Shown: positions 42,864-52,918, numbered from the stretch's first letter. The stretch: DNA of 64,000 bases from Glaciihabitans sp. dw_435 (GCF_018449675.1 NZ_JAAVUZ010000006.1:144695-208694), one strand, 5' to 3'. Made by a program: numbers and translations. Notes: a model not told the origin generated them from the letters alone.

Positions 42864-44279
42864 CTACGAGGCCGCGCGGGCCGCGTACTGCTGGCGGATG
42901 ACCGGACGGTAGTCGACCGCGGGTGCGGCGACCTCGGCGATCGTCCACGTGGGGCGCGAACCCGTGACGGCCCAGGCGGCCTGGACGGCGGCTCCGGCAG
43001 CAACGTACTCGCCGGGCTCGGGCACCACGACCGGCACCTCGAAGACCTGCGCCGCGATCGCACTGACCGCCGAGTTCTGCGCGGCACCTCCGATGAGCAG
43101 CAGGCGGGTTGCCTCCACGCCCTGGGCGCGGACGGCGTCGAGTCCATCGGCGAGTCCACAGAGCAGCCCCTCGATCGCGGCCCGGGCGAGGTTCGGGCGG
43201 GTCGTCGACAGCAGGGTCATTCCGAAGAGGGTCGCGGTAGCGTCCGGGAGGTTCGGCGTGCGTTCCCCCTCGAAGTACGGCTGCAACACGGCTCCGTCGG
43301 ACCCGGGCTCGGCGGTCAGCGCCAGCGACCCCAGCTCGGTGTGGTCGACACCGAGCAGACCGGCGATGGAGTCGAGCACGCGGGCCGCGTTGAGCGTGGC
43401 GATGAGGGGAAGGTAGGCGCCCGAGGCATCCGCAAATCCGGCAACAGTGCCGGACTCGTCGCGTGGCGCGGTGTCGGTGACGGCGAAGACCGTGCCGCTC
43501 GTGCCGATGGAGATGACGACATCGCCGGGCACGGCTCCGAGACCGAGGGCGGCGGCGGCGTTGTCCCCGGCACCCGCGGCCAGCGCGACCTGGGTGCCGC
43601 TGATGTGTCCGGCGACCTCGCCCGGCGCGACGATGCGCGGCAGGATGACGGATGGCTCGAGCCCCGCGTCCCCGACCGGGCGGCGCAGCGCCAGCCCGAG
43701 CAGCGCGAGGTCGTACTCGTTGGTCGACGGGTTGAAGTAGGAGGTGCCGCTCGCGTCGGAGCGGTCGGTGGTGAGTTCGCCGAGCTGCGGGTTGTCGGGT
43801 CCGAAGCCGCGCAGGCGCCAGGTCAGCCAGTCGTGGGGGAGTGCGACGGCGGCTACCCGCGCGGCGTTCTGCGGCTCGGCGTCTGCGAGCCAGCGCAGCT
43901 TGGTGATGGTGAACGAGGCCACGGGAACGCAGCCGGTGCGCGCGGCGAAGTCCGCGGCCCCCACCTCGGCGATGAGGTCGAGCGCCGCCTGGGCCGAGCG
44001 CGTGTCGTTCCAGAGCAGTGCATTGCGGATGACCCGGCCGCCGTCATCGAGGACGACCATGCCGTGCTGCTGCCCGCCGACAGACACCGCGGCGACATCG
44101 TCAAACCCACCGGCATCGGCGATCGCGGTCTGCAGGGCGACCCACCACGCTTCCGGGTCGACCTCCGTGCCGGACGGATGACCCGCCCGCCCCGTGCGCA
44201 CAACGGCTCCGGTGTCGAGGTCGCGGATGACGACCTTGCAGCTCTGCGTGGAGGAGTCGATGCCGGCGACGAGTGTCAT
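42864..44279 (-). CDS. xylB: Xylulokinase
   Basis: Protein of 471 aa from the ATG at 44279 ([18 protein letters not shown]), with GAAAGAG upstream; an in-frame ATG 20 codons earlier is less likely. FGGY kinase of xylulokinase type: [54 protein letters not shown] with the catalytic Asp, [14 protein letters not shown], and the C-terminal [18 protein letters not shown]. It phosphorylates D-xylulose. It lies 219 bases downstream of xylA on the same strand, with a hairpin between them. Confidence 0.93.
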   Translation of the reverse strand: MTLVAGIDSSTQSCKVVIRDLDTGAVVRTGRAGHPSGTEVDPEAWWVALQTAIADAGGFDDVAAVSVGGQQHGMVVLDDGGRVIRNALLWNDTRSAQAALDLIAEVGAADFAARTGCVPVASFTITKLRWLADAEPQNAARVAAVALPHDWLTWRLRGFGPDNPQLGELTTDRSDASGTSYFNPSTNEYDLALLGLALRRPVGDAGLEPSVILPRIVAPGEVAGHISGTQVALAAGAGDNAAAALGLGAVPGDVVISIGTSGTVFAVTDTAPRDESGTVAGFADASGAYLPLIATLNAARVLDSIAGLLGVDHTELGSLALTAEPGSDGAVLQPYFEGERTPNLPDATATLFGMTLLSTTRPNLARAAIEGLLCGLADGLDAVRAQGVEATRLLLIGGAAQNSAVSAIAAQVFEVPVVVPEPGEYVAAGAAVQAAWAVTGSRPTWTIAEVAAPAVDYRPVIRQQYAARAAS

Positions 44280-44380
44280 GGGGGTGGCTCTTTCGGTGGG
44301 GTGAGGCGGGGTGGGTGAGGCGAGGGCGGTGCGGTGCATGCGTCGGGCGAGCGGATGCCCCGGGCGGGCGGTGCGGCGAA

Positions 44381-44425
44381 ATGCCCACCTGCCCCGGGCT
44401 GGTGGGCGCTGGGTCAGGTGGGCAT
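44381..44425 (-). other. Stem-loop between xylA and xylB
   Basis: ATGCCCACCTG (44381-44391) pairs perfectly with CAGGTGGGCAT (44415-44425); the 23-base loop can form a smaller GC hairpin. On the minus strand it follows xylA and is followed by a weak TTT, so it may partly terminate xylA mRNA before xylB. Confidence 0.55.
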
Positions 44426-44498
44426 CTCGGATGGTGCGGGGTACTGCGGGTGTGGCATCCCGAACTGAACCCGGAGGCCCGGCGGGGTGAAACGGGTG

Positions 44499-45692
44499 TT
44501 AACCGCGAGCGCCCATGAGGTGCTCGGTGGCCAGCTGCTGCAGACGGACGAAGCCGAAGCCCTTGCCGTTGAAGTACTGGTCGGTGTCGAAGTCCTCGTA
44601 CGCGGACGTGTCGGCGAGCAGCTCGGCGTAGGTCTCGCCGGCGCCGAGGGTGTTCTCCGTCAGTTCGAGCACGCGGGAAGCGGCAAGCGCCTCCTGTACC
44701 TCGGGGTCGGCGCGGAAGGCGGCGGTGCGCTCCTTGAGCAGGAGGTAGGTCTGCATGTTGGCCGCGGCGGAGTCCCAGACGCCGACCTCGTCCTCGGTGC
44801 GCGAGGGCTTGTAGTCGAAGTGACGGGGACCGGTGTAGGCCTGGCCGCCGCTGGGGCCGCCGTTCTCGAGGAGGTCGACGAGGGCGAACGCGTTGTGCAG
44901 GTCGCCGTGACCGAAGACGAGGTCCTGGTCGTACTTGATGCCGCGCTGGCCGTTGAGGTCGATGTGGAAGAGCTTGCCCTGGTAGAGCGCCTGCGCGATG
45001 CCCGAGGCGAAGTTCAGTCCGGCCATCTGCTCGTGACCGACCTCGGGGTTGACGCCCACCATCTCGGGACGCTCGAGCGTCTCGATGAACGCCATGGCGT
45101 GGCCAACCGTCGGCAGCAGGATGTCGCCGCGGGGCTCGTTGGGCTTGGGCTCGATCGCGAAGCGGATGTCGTATCCCTTGTCGGTGACGTAGTCGCCGAG
45201 CAGGTTGACGGCCTCGCGGTAGCGCTCGAGAGCCGAACGGATGTCCTTCGCGGCGTCGTACTCCGCTCCCTCGCGGCCACCCCACATAACGAACGTCTTG
45301 GCGCCGAGCTCGGCGGCGAGGTCGATGTTGCGCAGAACCTTGCGCAGCGCGAAGCGGCGGACTGCGCGGTCGTTGGAGGTGAATCCGCCGTCCTTGAACA
45401 CCGGAGCGCTGAAGAGGTTGGTCGTCACCATCGGAACGATCAGCCCGGTGTCGGCCAGAACCTGCTTGAGGCGGTCGATCTCGGTCTGGCGCTCGGCGTC
45501 GGTCGAACCGAACGCGAAGAGGTCATCATCGTGGAAGGTGAGGCCGTAGGCGCCGAGCTCTGCGAGCTTCTCGACCGCGTGAACGGTGTCGAGGTGGGCG
45601 CGGGTCGGTCCGCCGAAGGGGTCTGCTCCGTTGTAGCCAATGGTCCAGAGTCCAAAGGAGAACTGGTCTGCCTTGGTGGGAGTGAGTGTCAT
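44499..45692 (-). CDS. xylA: Xylose isomerase
   Basis: Protein of 397 aa, class I length as in Streptomyces. Catalytic His54 and Asp57 are in LTFHDDDL. Metal ligands are in [13 protein letters not shown] (Glu, near 180), [13 protein letters not shown] (Glu and His, near 216-219), [13 protein letters not shown] (Asp residues) and [11 protein letters not shown]. It converts D-xylose to D-xylulose in the cytoplasm with Mg/Mn. AAGGG lies upstream of the ATG. The minus-strand promoter region (45693-45798) has a TAATAT-like -10 at about 45745. No xylR is adjacent. Confidence 0.95.
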   Translation of the reverse strand: MTLTPTKADQFSFGLWTIGYNGADPFGGPTRAHLDTVHAVEKLAELGAYGLTFHDDDLFAFGSTDAERQTEIDRLKQVLADTGLIVPMVTTNLFSAPVFKDGGFTSNDRAVRRFALRKVLRNIDLAAELGAKTFVMWGGREGAEYDAAKDIRSALERYREAVNLLGDYVTDKGYDIRFAIEPKPNEPRGDILLPTVGHAMAFIETLERPEMVGVNPEVGHEQMAGLNFASGIAQALYQGKLFHIDLNGQRGIKYDQDLVFGHGDLHNAFALVDLLENGGPSGGQAYTGPRHFDYKPSRTEDEVGVWDSAAANMQTYLLLKERTAAFRADPEVQEALAASRVLELTENTLGAGETYAELLADTSAYEDFDTDQYFNGKGFGFVRLQQLATEHLMGARG

Positions 45693-45798
45693 TGCGGGAA
45701 CAGCCCTTCAGCTTCGTTGGTGATTTGTTGTAACTAGAAACATATTATGGGTAGATCGTGACTGCGGAACCCCCTTGTGGGAATTCGTCCGAAAAAGA

Positions 45799-47403
45799 TC
45801 AGCCGTCGGCCCCGACGTACTCTGTCCAGTCGATGTCGGCGTGAGCGGATGTCGCGGCGCCGTGCGAGGTCGCGTACAGTCCCCACCACAGCCCGAGAAA
45901 ACCGCCGGCCCGCGGGGAGCTCAGCTCCGAGGCATCCGCTACCGCCACCGGGAAAATCCCCGATGAGGTCTCATATTCGAGGTGGTAGTCCTGGCCCGCG
46001 GCCCGGACGGTCAGGGTAAGAGGGCCCGCGGGGATGACCCCGTCGCCAATGACGGTGTCGAGCCCACGGACCCGGCTGGTGGCGACCACGCGGCGCTCGC
46101 CGGAGTCGCCGGCGGTGATCAGCAGGGTGAGGTGCGCGTCTTCCGACTGGCGCACAGCGAGGCCCGCACCCTCGCTGCCGGAGCCCGGGGCGAAGTCGAT
46201 GTGGGCGCTGAACCGCGCGTTCTGGTGCTGCTGGCGGCGTCCGACGAACGCCGGAACCGCCACCTCGGCGAGAGTCGCCGGCACCAGCGGCAGCCGCAGC
46301 CACCCGGGACGCGCGGTGAGCGACGAGACGGCAGTGGGCTGTGCGCGCACGCCGTTCCAGGTGGGGGCGAGGGTCTCACCGTCGAAGTCGTCGCGCAGCA
46401 CCCCGGTATCCGGGAGATTCGTGGCGGCAAAGCCCGAGGCATCCGTGGCGGCGTCGAACGGGGGAGCGAGCGGATGATTCGGGGCGGCGAAACTCGCCTC
46501 GACCCGGCCGGTTCCCGGGGCGAAGACGGGCCAGCCGTCCTCCCACGTCACCGGAACCAGGTGTGTCTCGCGCCCGAGGTTCGGAAAGTAGCCGCCATAC
46601 GGCCGGCTGCCCAGGAGCACCGACCACCACTCGCCGGATGGCGTCTGCACGAGGTCGGCGTGCCCGACACCAACGACCGGGTACTCGCGCCCGAGGGTGC
46701 GGTGGGTCAGCACGGGGTTGCCGGGGTTGCCGACGTACGGTCCGGTGACGCTCTCACTGCGCGCGATCGAGACCGCGTGATTGTGTTCGGTGCCACCCTC
46801 GGCCGCGAGCAGGTAGTAGTACTCGCCGACGCGATACAGGTGCGGCCCCTCTGCCCAGACGGCGCCGATGAGCGCGCCCGTCCACAGGATGTACTCCGGG
46901 CCCACCAGCTGCAGCGTCGTCAGGTCGAGTCCGCGCAGCCACACCTCGGTTTGCTCGGGCCACTCGCCAGGCTCGGCCAGTCGCGTGGCGTGGAACCAGG
47001 CGCGTCCGTCAGCATCGAAGAACAGCGACGGGTCGATGCCCGCGGCGTCGTCGAGCCACACCGGATCCGACCACGGCCCCGCGATGTCCGTCGCCGTGAC
47101 GATGAAGTTGCCCTTCCGTCCCTCGCCGTGCACGACGGTGTTGGTGATGTAGAAGGTGCCGTCGTGGTGCCGCAGCGTCGCCGCGTATAGACCGCCCGAG
47201 GAGGGTACCGTCGACAGGTCGACCTGTCCTTCCCCAGCGATGGCCGCGCCGACTTGTACCCAGTTCACGAGATCCGCGCTCCGGAAAATCGGCAGCCCGG
47301 GAAGATATTCGAATGACGAGGTCACCAGAAAATAGTCGCTCCCCACCCGGGTAACGCTGGGATCGGGATAACACCCGCGCAGCACGGGATTACTGAACAT
47401 CAT
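45799..47403 (-). CDS. Glycoside hydrolase family 43 beta-xylosidase/alpha-arabinofuranosidase
   Basis: Protein of 534 aa, starting at 47403 in an ATGA overlap with the GH3 gene. No signal peptide, so cytoplasmic. The five-bladed GH43 catalytic domain (1-320) shows the base Asp14 in CYPDPSV, the second Asp in AAGIDPSLFFD and the acid Glu in WAEGPHLYRVGEYYYL, plus GVGHADLVQTPSGEWWSVLLG. A C-terminal beta-sandwich (about 340-530), found in GH43 xylosidases, ends the protein. It likely removes xylose or arabinose from xylo-oligosaccharides imported by the BxlEFG-like transporter in the same operon. Confidence 0.9.
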   Translation of the reverse strand: MMFSNPVLRGCYPDPSVTRVGSDYFLVTSSFEYLPGLPIFRSADLVNWVQVGAAIAGEGQVDLSTVPSSGGLYAATLRHHDGTFYITNTVVHGEGRKGNFIVTATDIAGPWSDPVWLDDAAGIDPSLFFDADGRAWFHATRLAEPGEWPEQTEVWLRGLDLTTLQLVGPEYILWTGALIGAVWAEGPHLYRVGEYYYLLAAEGGTEHNHAVSIARSESVTGPYVGNPGNPVLTHRTLGREYPVVGVGHADLVQTPSGEWWSVLLGSRPYGGYFPNLGRETHLVPVTWEDGWPVFAPGTGRVEASFAAPNHPLAPPFDAATDASGFAATNLPDTGVLRDDFDGETLAPTWNGVRAQPTAVSSLTARPGWLRLPLVPATLAEVAVPAFVGRRQQHQNARFSAHIDFAPGSGSEGAGLAVRQSEDAHLTLLITAGDSGERRVVATSRVRGLDTVIGDGVIPAGPLTLTVRAAGQDYHLEYETSSGIFPVAVADASELSSPRAGGFLGLWWGLYATSHGAATSAHADIDWTEYVGADG

Positions 47404-49781
47404 CGGTCCGCGCGGCCGACCTGCGCCGTCCACGTCGCGTGCAATTCGCGCGTGTGGTCGACGACGCGGGTGTCGCCGGTCAGGGCGACGCTGTGAGGGA
47501 AGCGGATGTCACTGCTGGAGGTTCCGAGCCCCAGCACGAGTTCACCGGGCTCCACCACACGGTCACCCGTGCGGGAACTGAACGCGGAGAGATCGGCCGG
47601 CACGCTGACACTCAGTCGCGCCTGTTCGCCGGGCGCGAGCTCGATGCGGTGGTAACCGACGAGTCGCTGCACCGGGCGGACCACGGAAGCGACAGGGTCG
47701 TGCAGGTAAAGTTGCACGACCTCGACACCGGAGCGATCGCCCGTGTTCGTCACTGTCACCGTCAGCTGTGCGTGTCCGTCGGTGGCGATCTCGGTGGTAC
47801 CGAGTTCGGAGTCCGACCACGCAAACGTGGTGAAGCCGATCCCGTGACCAAACGCGAAGGCCGCGGTGGGGTCGACGTTGGAGACGCCGCTCTTGTGCCC
47901 GAGCGGCCCCGCTAGATACGTCGACGGCTGTGATCCGGCGTGCGCGGGCACACTAACGGGCAGTCGACCCGAGGGATTCACGCGTCCGCTGAGCACGCCC
48001 GCGAGGGCGGGAGTTCCCTCCTCACCGGGGAAGAACGACTGCACGATCGCGGCCGCCTCCGTGATGGCGCGGCCGAGGGCGTAGGGGCGCCCGGAGAGCA
48101 GCACGACGATGGTCGGTGTCCCCGTGGCGAGCACGGCGTCGAGCAGCTCCTGCTGGGTGCCCGGGAGTCGCAACGAGTCGGCGTCGCAGCCCTCGCCGCT
48201 GGTGCCGCGGCCGAAGAGGCCGGCGCGGTCACCGAGCACCACGATGGCAACACCCGCGGCTTCGGCGGCGCGCACCGCATCGGCGATCCCGTCGGTCTCG
48301 AAACCATCAATGGTGGTTCCTCGGGTGAGGGTGATCTCGCTGTCGGGGAACTCGGCGCGCACGGAGTCGGCGAGCGTCGGCAGGCTGAGGCCGATGGGCA
48401 GTTCGGGATGCTGCACTCCGACGTGGGCGGGGAAGGAGTAGCAGCCGAGCACTGCCATCGGGTCGTCGGCGTTGGGGCCGATCAGGGCGATCGATGGCGT
48501 TCCGGCCAGCGGAAGAATGCCCGTGTTAGTGAGCAGCACGATCGCGTGTTCGGCCAGTTCGCGGGCGATGGCCCGGTTGGCCTCGTCGTCGAGGGAGACG
48601 GTTCCCCGGAGTGCCTCGGACGCCACAGCGGTGCCGGTGTCGGAACCCCGAAGCACGGCGGGCACGGCCGACCAGTCTGGGTCGAGCAGTCCCAGCTCGA
48701 TCTTCTGGGTCAGAACGCGACGGAGTGCGGTGTCGACGACCGACTCGTCGAGGCGCCCGTCCGCGATCGCCTCCAGCAGGGGAGCGCCGAAGGTCTTCAC
48801 GGTGGGAAGCTCCACGTCGACTCCCGCGGTGAGGGCGGCAACCGCGGCATCAGCCCAGTCTCCGGCGATCCCGTGCAGTGTGCGGAGGAAGGCGACGCCG
48901 AAGTAGTCGGCGACAACGGTGCCCGCAAAACCCCAGGTGTCACGCAACAGGCCGGTGAGTAGCTCGCGGTCGGCTGCCGAGGGGACGCCATCGATGTCGG
49001 AGTACGCGTGCATGACCGAGCGCACTCCGCTCTCGCGCACTGCCATTTCGAACGGCGCGAGCAGCACGTCGGCGCGCTCGCGGGAGCCGACCGATACGGG
49101 AGCGAGGTTGCGCCCCGCCTTGGATGCCGAGTACCCGACGAAATGCTTGAGGGTGGCGACGATGCCTGCCTGCTCGAGACCCTTCACGTAGGCGGTTGCG
49201 ACGGTGCCGACGAGGTAGGGGTCTTCGCCGATGGTCTCTTCGACGCGTCCCCAGCGGGCGTCGCGCACGACGTCGAGCACCGGGGCGAGGCCCTGGTGCA
49301 CGCCGACCGATCGCATGTCCGCGCCGATCCGTCCGGCCATCTTCTGCACGAGCTCCGGGTTGAACGTGGCGCCCCAGGACAGCGGGACCGGGTAGGCGGT
49401 CGCGCCCCAGGCAGCGAATCCGGCGAGGCATTCCTCGTGGGCGATCGCGGGGATCGCGAAGCGATTCGCCCCGACGATGCGCTGCTGGGTGCGCATGAGG
49501 GACAGTGCCCCGAGGGCCGGGTCGACCGGCGCGCTGCCGAACGGGCGGGTCAGCTGGCCGAGACCGCGCGGGAGCAGCTCATCGAGGTCGATGACCTCTT
49601 CCATGTCGTGCTGGTGCGGGGCGACCTCGCCGCCGTCGGTGGCCGCACCGACCCAGACCCCGTAGAGCTGGGCGATTTTCTCGTCGAGGGTCATCGCCTC
49701 GACGAGTGCCTCCACACGATCGGGGGTCGACGCCGTCGGGTCGTTCCAGACGCCGGTGAGAGAGGTGGGTGAAGTGGTCAC
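47400..49781 (-). CDS. Glycoside hydrolase family 3 beta-xylosidase/beta-glucosidase (BxlA/XylB-like)
   Basis: Protein of 793 aa, GTG at 49781, no signal peptide. Order: GH3 N-terminal TIM barrel (about 20-330) with DVVRDARWGRVEETIGEDP, VATLKHFVGYSASKAGRN, the nucleophile Asp in GTVVADYFGV; GH3 C-terminal domain (about 395-620) with LTNTGILPLAGTPSIALIGP; and a fibronectin-III-like domain (about 670-750) with VTVTNTGDRSGVEVVQLYL. Such proteins release xylose from xylobiose and larger oligomers inside the cell. It lies 3 bases downstream of the permease genes, an order like the Streptomyces bxlE-F-G-A locus. Confidence 0.92.
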   Translation of the reverse strand: MTTSPTSLTGVWNDPTASTPDRVEALVEAMTLDEKIAQLYGVWVGAATDGGEVAPHQHDMEEVIDLDELLPRGLGQLTRPFGSAPVDPALGALSLMRTQQRIVGANRFAIPAIAHEECLAGFAAWGATAYPVPLSWGATFNPELVQKMAGRIGADMRSVGVHQGLAPVLDVVRDARWGRVEETIGEDPYLVGTVATAYVKGLEQAGIVATLKHFVGYSASKAGRNLAPVSVGSRERADVLLAPFEMAVRESGVRSVMHAYSDIDGVPSAADRELLTGLLRDTWGFAGTVVADYFGVAFLRTLHGIAGDWADAAVAALTAGVDVELPTVKTFGAPLLEAIADGRLDESVVDTALRRVLTQKIELGLLDPDWSAVPAVLRGSDTGTAVASEALRGTVSLDDEANRAIARELAEHAIVLLTNTGILPLAGTPSIALIGPNADDPMAVLGCYSFPAHVGVQHPELPIGLSLPTLADSVRAEFPDSEITLTRGTTIDGFETDGIADAVRAAEAAGVAIVVLGDRAGLFGRGTSGEGCDADSLRLPGTQQELLDAVLATGTPTIVVLLSGRPYALGRAITEAAAIVQSFFPGEEGTPALAGVLSGRVNPSGRLPVSVPAHAGSQPSTYLAGPLGHKSGVSNVDPTAAFAFGHGIGFTTFAWSDSELGTTEIATDGHAQLTVTVTNTGDRSGVEVVQLYLHDPVASVVRPVQRLVGYHRIELAPGEQARLSVSVPADLSAFSSRTGDRVVEPGELVLGLGTSSSDIRFPHSVALTGDTRVVDHTRELHATWTAQVGRADR

Positions 49782-49784
49782 GGG

Positions 49785-50603
49785 TTACTTTCCCCCCATG
49801 CCCATCAGTCCCTGAACGAGGGCGCGACGGGCAAAGAGATACACGAGCAGCACGGGAAGCATCGAGAGAACGACCGCGGCCAGAAGCCCGGGAACGTTGA
49901 CGCCGTACTGCGTTTGGAAGTTGAAGAGTCCGAGCGTGATCACACGCGTCGATTCGGACTGGGTCAGGATCAGGGGGAACAGGAATCCGTTCCACGCCTG
50001 CAGGGCCGAGAAGACGATGATCGTCGAGAGGCCGCCCTTGGACAGCGGCATCACTAGCTGGAAGAAGGTACGCACCGGCGTCGCGCCATCCACGGCCATC
50101 GCTTCGTAGAGCTCCGGCGTGATGTCGCGCATAGTTCCGCTCATGATCAGCGTGCACACCGGTAGCGCGAACGCCGCCGTCGGCAGGATGACGCCGAGCA
50201 GGTTGTCGTAGAGCCCGGCAACGCTGATCAAGTAGAAGATCGGCACGATAACCGCAGTGGATGGCACGGCCAGGCCGAGCAGGAAGAGGCGGAACACTCC
50301 CGTGGCGAACCTGCTGCGACTGCGCACGATCGAGTAGCACAGCGGCGGCACCAGCACGACGACGATCGCCACCACGCTGAGCGTCACGATGAGGGTGTTG
50401 ATGAAGTACAGCCCGAACCCGCTGGTAAACGCACCCACGTAGTTGTCGAGGGTGAACGTCGTGGGGAACGACAGCGGACCGTGCGAGCTGTAGCCCTGCT
50501 GGGTCTGGATCGTGGCGCTGATCATGACGTAGAGCGGAAGCGCGACGACGATCAGCCAGGCGGTCGAGCCGAATCCGGCCCACACATTGCGGCGGGGTTT
50601 CAT
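49785..50603 (-). CDS. bxlG: CUT1 xylo-oligosaccharide ABC transporter permease (BxlG-like)
   Basis: Protein of 272 aa from the ATG at 50603, which shares one base with the end of the upstream permease gene. Six-helix MalG-type subunit: WLIVVALPLYVMISATIQTQ opens it, the EAA loop is ELYEAMAVDGATPVRTFF (EAM in place of EAA), and it ends FARRALVQGLMGMGGK. The GH3 gene follows after 3 bases. Symbol is by locus similarity to Streptomyces bxlEFGA; substrate specificity not proven. Confidence 0.85.
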   Translation of the reverse strand: MKPRRNVWAGFGSTAWLIVVALPLYVMISATIQTQQGYSSHGPLSFPTTFTLDNYVGAFTSGFGLYFINTLIVTLSVVAIVVVLVPPLCYSIVRSRSRFATGVFRLFLLGLAVPSTAVIVPIFYLISVAGLYDNLLGVILPTAAFALPVCTLIMSGTMRDITPELYEAMAVDGATPVRTFFQLVMPLSKGGLSTIIVFSALQAWNGFLFPLILTQSESTRVITLGLFNFQTQYGVNVPGLLAAVVLSMLPVLLVYLFARRALVQGLMGMGGK

Positions 50604-51520
50604 CAGATGCCTTCCTGCGCACTCTGCATCTTGTCGTAGCCGGACAGGCGCACGACGAGAAGGGAGATCGCGGTCGCGATGACCACGAGCACGACGGCGA
50701 TGGCGCTGGCCTGACCGAAGTCGAAGGCGCGGAACGCCTTCTGGTACATGTAGAACGCGGTGATTGTCGTGTCCGTGCCTGGCCCGCCGTTGGTGAGGAT
50801 CAGCACTGTGTCGAAGGTCGTCAGGCCGCCCACCACCATGAGGATTCCCGACGTGATGATGCTGTTGCGCAGCTGCGGCAGCGTGACGCTGAAGAACTGG
50901 CGCACCGTGCCGGCGCCGTCGATCTGCGCGGCCTGGTAGAGCACCGGCGGGATGGCCCGGGCTGCGCCCTGATAGATGAGCGTGTGGAACGGGGTGAACT
51001 GCCACATGCTCACGAACGTGAGTACGGCGATGGCCGACGCCTGCTTGCCGAAGAGGTTTCCGTCACCAAATAACCAGGGCAGCTGGCCGGGGATGCCGAA
51101 GTTGGGGTCGAGCAGGGCGCGCCACAGGATGGAGATGGCGGCGGATGACAGGAGCAGGGGCACGAAGTAGATGGCCGACAACACGGCCCTGTTCTTCTGG
51201 TGGCCTGCTGCCCAGACGCCGAGCAGGATGCTCAGCGGGGTTTGCGTGATGAGGCCGAGGATGACGAACAGGCCGGTGAGACCGAAGCTCTTGGTGAGGA
51301 TCGGGTCGGCGATGAGCTTCACCCAGTTGTCGAAGCCGACGAAGACCGGATCGGCCAGCCCGCTCCACGACGTGAAGGAGAGCACACCAACGAAGATGAG
51401 TGGGACGAGCGCGAACAGCGCGAAGAAGATGGTCGCGGGAACGGCCCACACAGCGCCCGGGCGGCCCACGGAGGGACCGCCCGAACGTGCAGACCGCTTG
51501 CGAGGAGCAAGCGTGGTCAT
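50603..51520 (-). CDS. bxlF: CUT1 xylo-oligosaccharide ABC transporter permease (BxlF-like)
   Basis: Protein of 305 aa from the ATG at 51520 (MTTLAPRKRSARSGG), with AAGGAAA upstream on the minus strand. MalF-type: the first helix is AVPATIFFALFALVPLIFVG, the EAA loop reads VLYQAAQIDGAGTVRQFF (QAA), and the usual TNGGPGTDTTI loop precedes the last helices. It sits 10 bases after the binding-protein gene. Forms the channel with the BxlG-like permease. Confidence 0.87.
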   Translation of the reverse strand: MTTLAPRKRSARSGGPSVGRPGAVWAVPATIFFALFALVPLIFVGVLSFTSWSGLADPVFVGFDNWVKLIADPILTKSFGLTGLFVILGLITQTPLSILLGVWAAGHQKNRAVLSAIYFVPLLLSSAAISILWRALLDPNFGIPGQLPWLFGDGNLFGKQASAIAVLTFVSMWQFTPFHTLIYQGAARAIPPVLYQAAQIDGAGTVRQFFSVTLPQLRNSIITSGILMVVGGLTTFDTVLILTNGGPGTDTTITAFYMYQKAFRAFDFGQASAIAVVLVVIATAISLLVVRLSGYDKMQSAQEGI

Positions 51521-51530
51521 GTGATTTTCC

Positions 51531-52832
51531 TTACAGAGCCTGCATGGCCTGGATGAAACCGGCCTCATCGAGCTGGCCGTTGAAGAACTGCTGGACAGCG
51601 GTCTTCAGCGGGGTTCCCGCGGCGGGCGGGTATGCCTGGTCCCACGAAAGCTGGAACGAGGGAGCCGCCTTGACGAGGTCGAACTGGAAGGTGGCATAGG
51701 CAGGGTCGGCCGCCGTGTCGAGGAACTGCTCGGTGTTCGTGGTCGTCGGCAAGTTGCCGATGGCCATAGACGCCTTGACGAACTCGTCGGAGTACATGAG
51801 CTTCAGGAAGTCACGGGCGGTGTCCGGGTAGCGGGTCGCCTTGATGACCGAGTAGAAGTTGTTCGGGTTGCCGACGACGTTTCCCGCGTCACCCTCGCCA
51901 CCGGAGATGGCGGGGAAGGCGGTGTAGCCGAGGTCCTTCGCAGCGAAGTCCGGGTCAGCGCTCTGCTGGGTCGAGTAGTTCCACGAGCCCATCAGTTCGA
52001 AGGCAGCCCTACCGGTGCGCAGCAGCGTGGGGGATCCGCCGTCGGTGAACTTGACGGAGTCGAAGTTGGTGCCGAACGCACCGGCATCGATGAGGTCCTT
52101 GATGTATCCGAGCGCCTTCTTGCTCGCGGCGCTGTCCCAGACGGACTTGTCGCCGGAGATTGCCTTCTCGAACAGCCCCGGACCGGCAACGCGGTCGTAG
52201 ATGTACTCGTACCACATGAGGGTGGTCCACTGGTCGGCTCCACCGAGGGCGATCGGCGTGATGCCCTTGGCCTTGAGGATCTTGACGTCGGCCAGCAGCT
52301 CTTCCCAGGTGGTGGGAGGCGTGATGTTGTTGGCGGCGAGAACCGTCTTGTTGTTGAAGAGCATGACCGGCTGGGTGCCACGCATCGGAACGCCGTAGGG
52401 CTTTCCGTCGATCACCGCGGTGTTGAAGACGGCGGGGAGGAAGTTGTCTTTGAGACCCGGATCCTCGGCGATGAAGTCATCGAGGGGAAGAAGCAACCCG
52501 GCCTTCACGAAGTCCTGGATGCTTCCGCCGCCCCAGTTGAAGAAGACGTCGGGGGCTGCCTTGGTGCTGATGATCGTCTGCAGCTTCTGCTGGTAGTCGG
52601 CCCCGGGAATCTTGTCGAGGATCACCTTGACGTCGGAGGTCTTGTTGAACGTCGCAACGATCTGTTCTTCGACCTTGTTGGTCGCGTCTCCGTAGACGGC
52701 GACGTGAATCACGTTCTCAGGGCGGGATGACGCTCCGCTGCTTCCTGTCGAGCAACCTGCCATAGCCAGGCCCACCGCGATTACCGCGGCACCCGCCAGA
52801 CTCCGTGTGAGCCACCTGCTGTGTGTGTTCAT
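51531..52832 (-). CDS. bxlE: Xylobiose/xylo-oligosaccharide-binding lipoprotein (BxlE-like)
   Basis: Protein of 433 aa. Lipoprotein signal: SLAGAAVIAVGLAMAGC, Cys near residue 27. Family-1 solute-binding protein; PDVFFNWGGGSIQDFVKAG and MRGTQPVMLFNNKTVL are typical of BxlE and related binding proteins. First gene of the minus-strand operon bxlE-F-G-GH3-GH43. The operon is divergent from a LacI regulator gene, and a CGAAAGTTTCG operator sits downstream of its predicted promoter. No ATPase gene, so a shared MsiK-type ATPase is expected. Confidence 0.88.
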   Translation of the reverse strand: MNTHSRWLTRSLAGAAVIAVGLAMAGCSTGSSGASSRPENVIHVAVYGDATNKVEEQIVATFNKTSDVKVILDKIPGADYQQKLQTIISTKAAPDVFFNWGGGSIQDFVKAGLLLPLDDFIAEDPGLKDNFLPAVFNTAVIDGKPYGVPMRGTQPVMLFNNKTVLAANNITPPTTWEELLADVKILKAKGITPIALGGADQWTTLMWYEYIYDRVAGPGLFEKAISGDKSVWDSAASKKALGYIKDLIDAGAFGTNFDSVKFTDGGSPTLLRTGRAAFELMGSWNYSTQQSADPDFAAKDLGYTAFPAISGGEGDAGNVVGNPNNFYSVIKATRYPDTARDFLKLMYSDEFVKASMAIGNLPTTTNTEQFLDTAADPAYATFQFDLVKAAPSFQLSWDQAYPPAAGTPLKTAVQQFFNGQLDEAGFIQAMQAL

Positions 52833-52845
52833 CGTCGAACGCCTC

Positions 52846-52879
52846 TCGAAAGTTTCGACACCGTAGTCGAAAGTTATTA
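52846..52879. promoter_or_regulatory. BxlR-type operators in the bxlE-regulator divergent region
   Basis: TCGAAAGTTTCGA (52846-52858) is a perfect odd palindrome of the CGAA-N-TTCG class described for the Streptomyces xylobiose repressor BxlR. A second, weaker copy TCGAAAGTTATTA lies at 52867-52879. Both are just downstream of the predicted bxlE transcription start. Confidence 0.72.
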
Positions 52880-52889
52880 GGATGAGTGG

Positions 52890-52918
52890 AGCCTACGACG
52901 CAACCTATTTGCGGTCAA
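52890..52918 (-). promoter_or_regulatory. Predicted bxlE promoter
   Basis: On the minus strand, -35 TTGACC (52918-52913), 17-base spacer, -10 TAGGCT (52895-52890). Transcription would start near 52883, directly before the two operator copies. Confidence 0.6.

Noticed and set aside
42468..44318. 616-residue open frame on the plus strand opposite xylB
   Set aside because: Low-complexity Gly/Arg/Val composition and no family features. The minus strand here encodes a complete xylulokinase.
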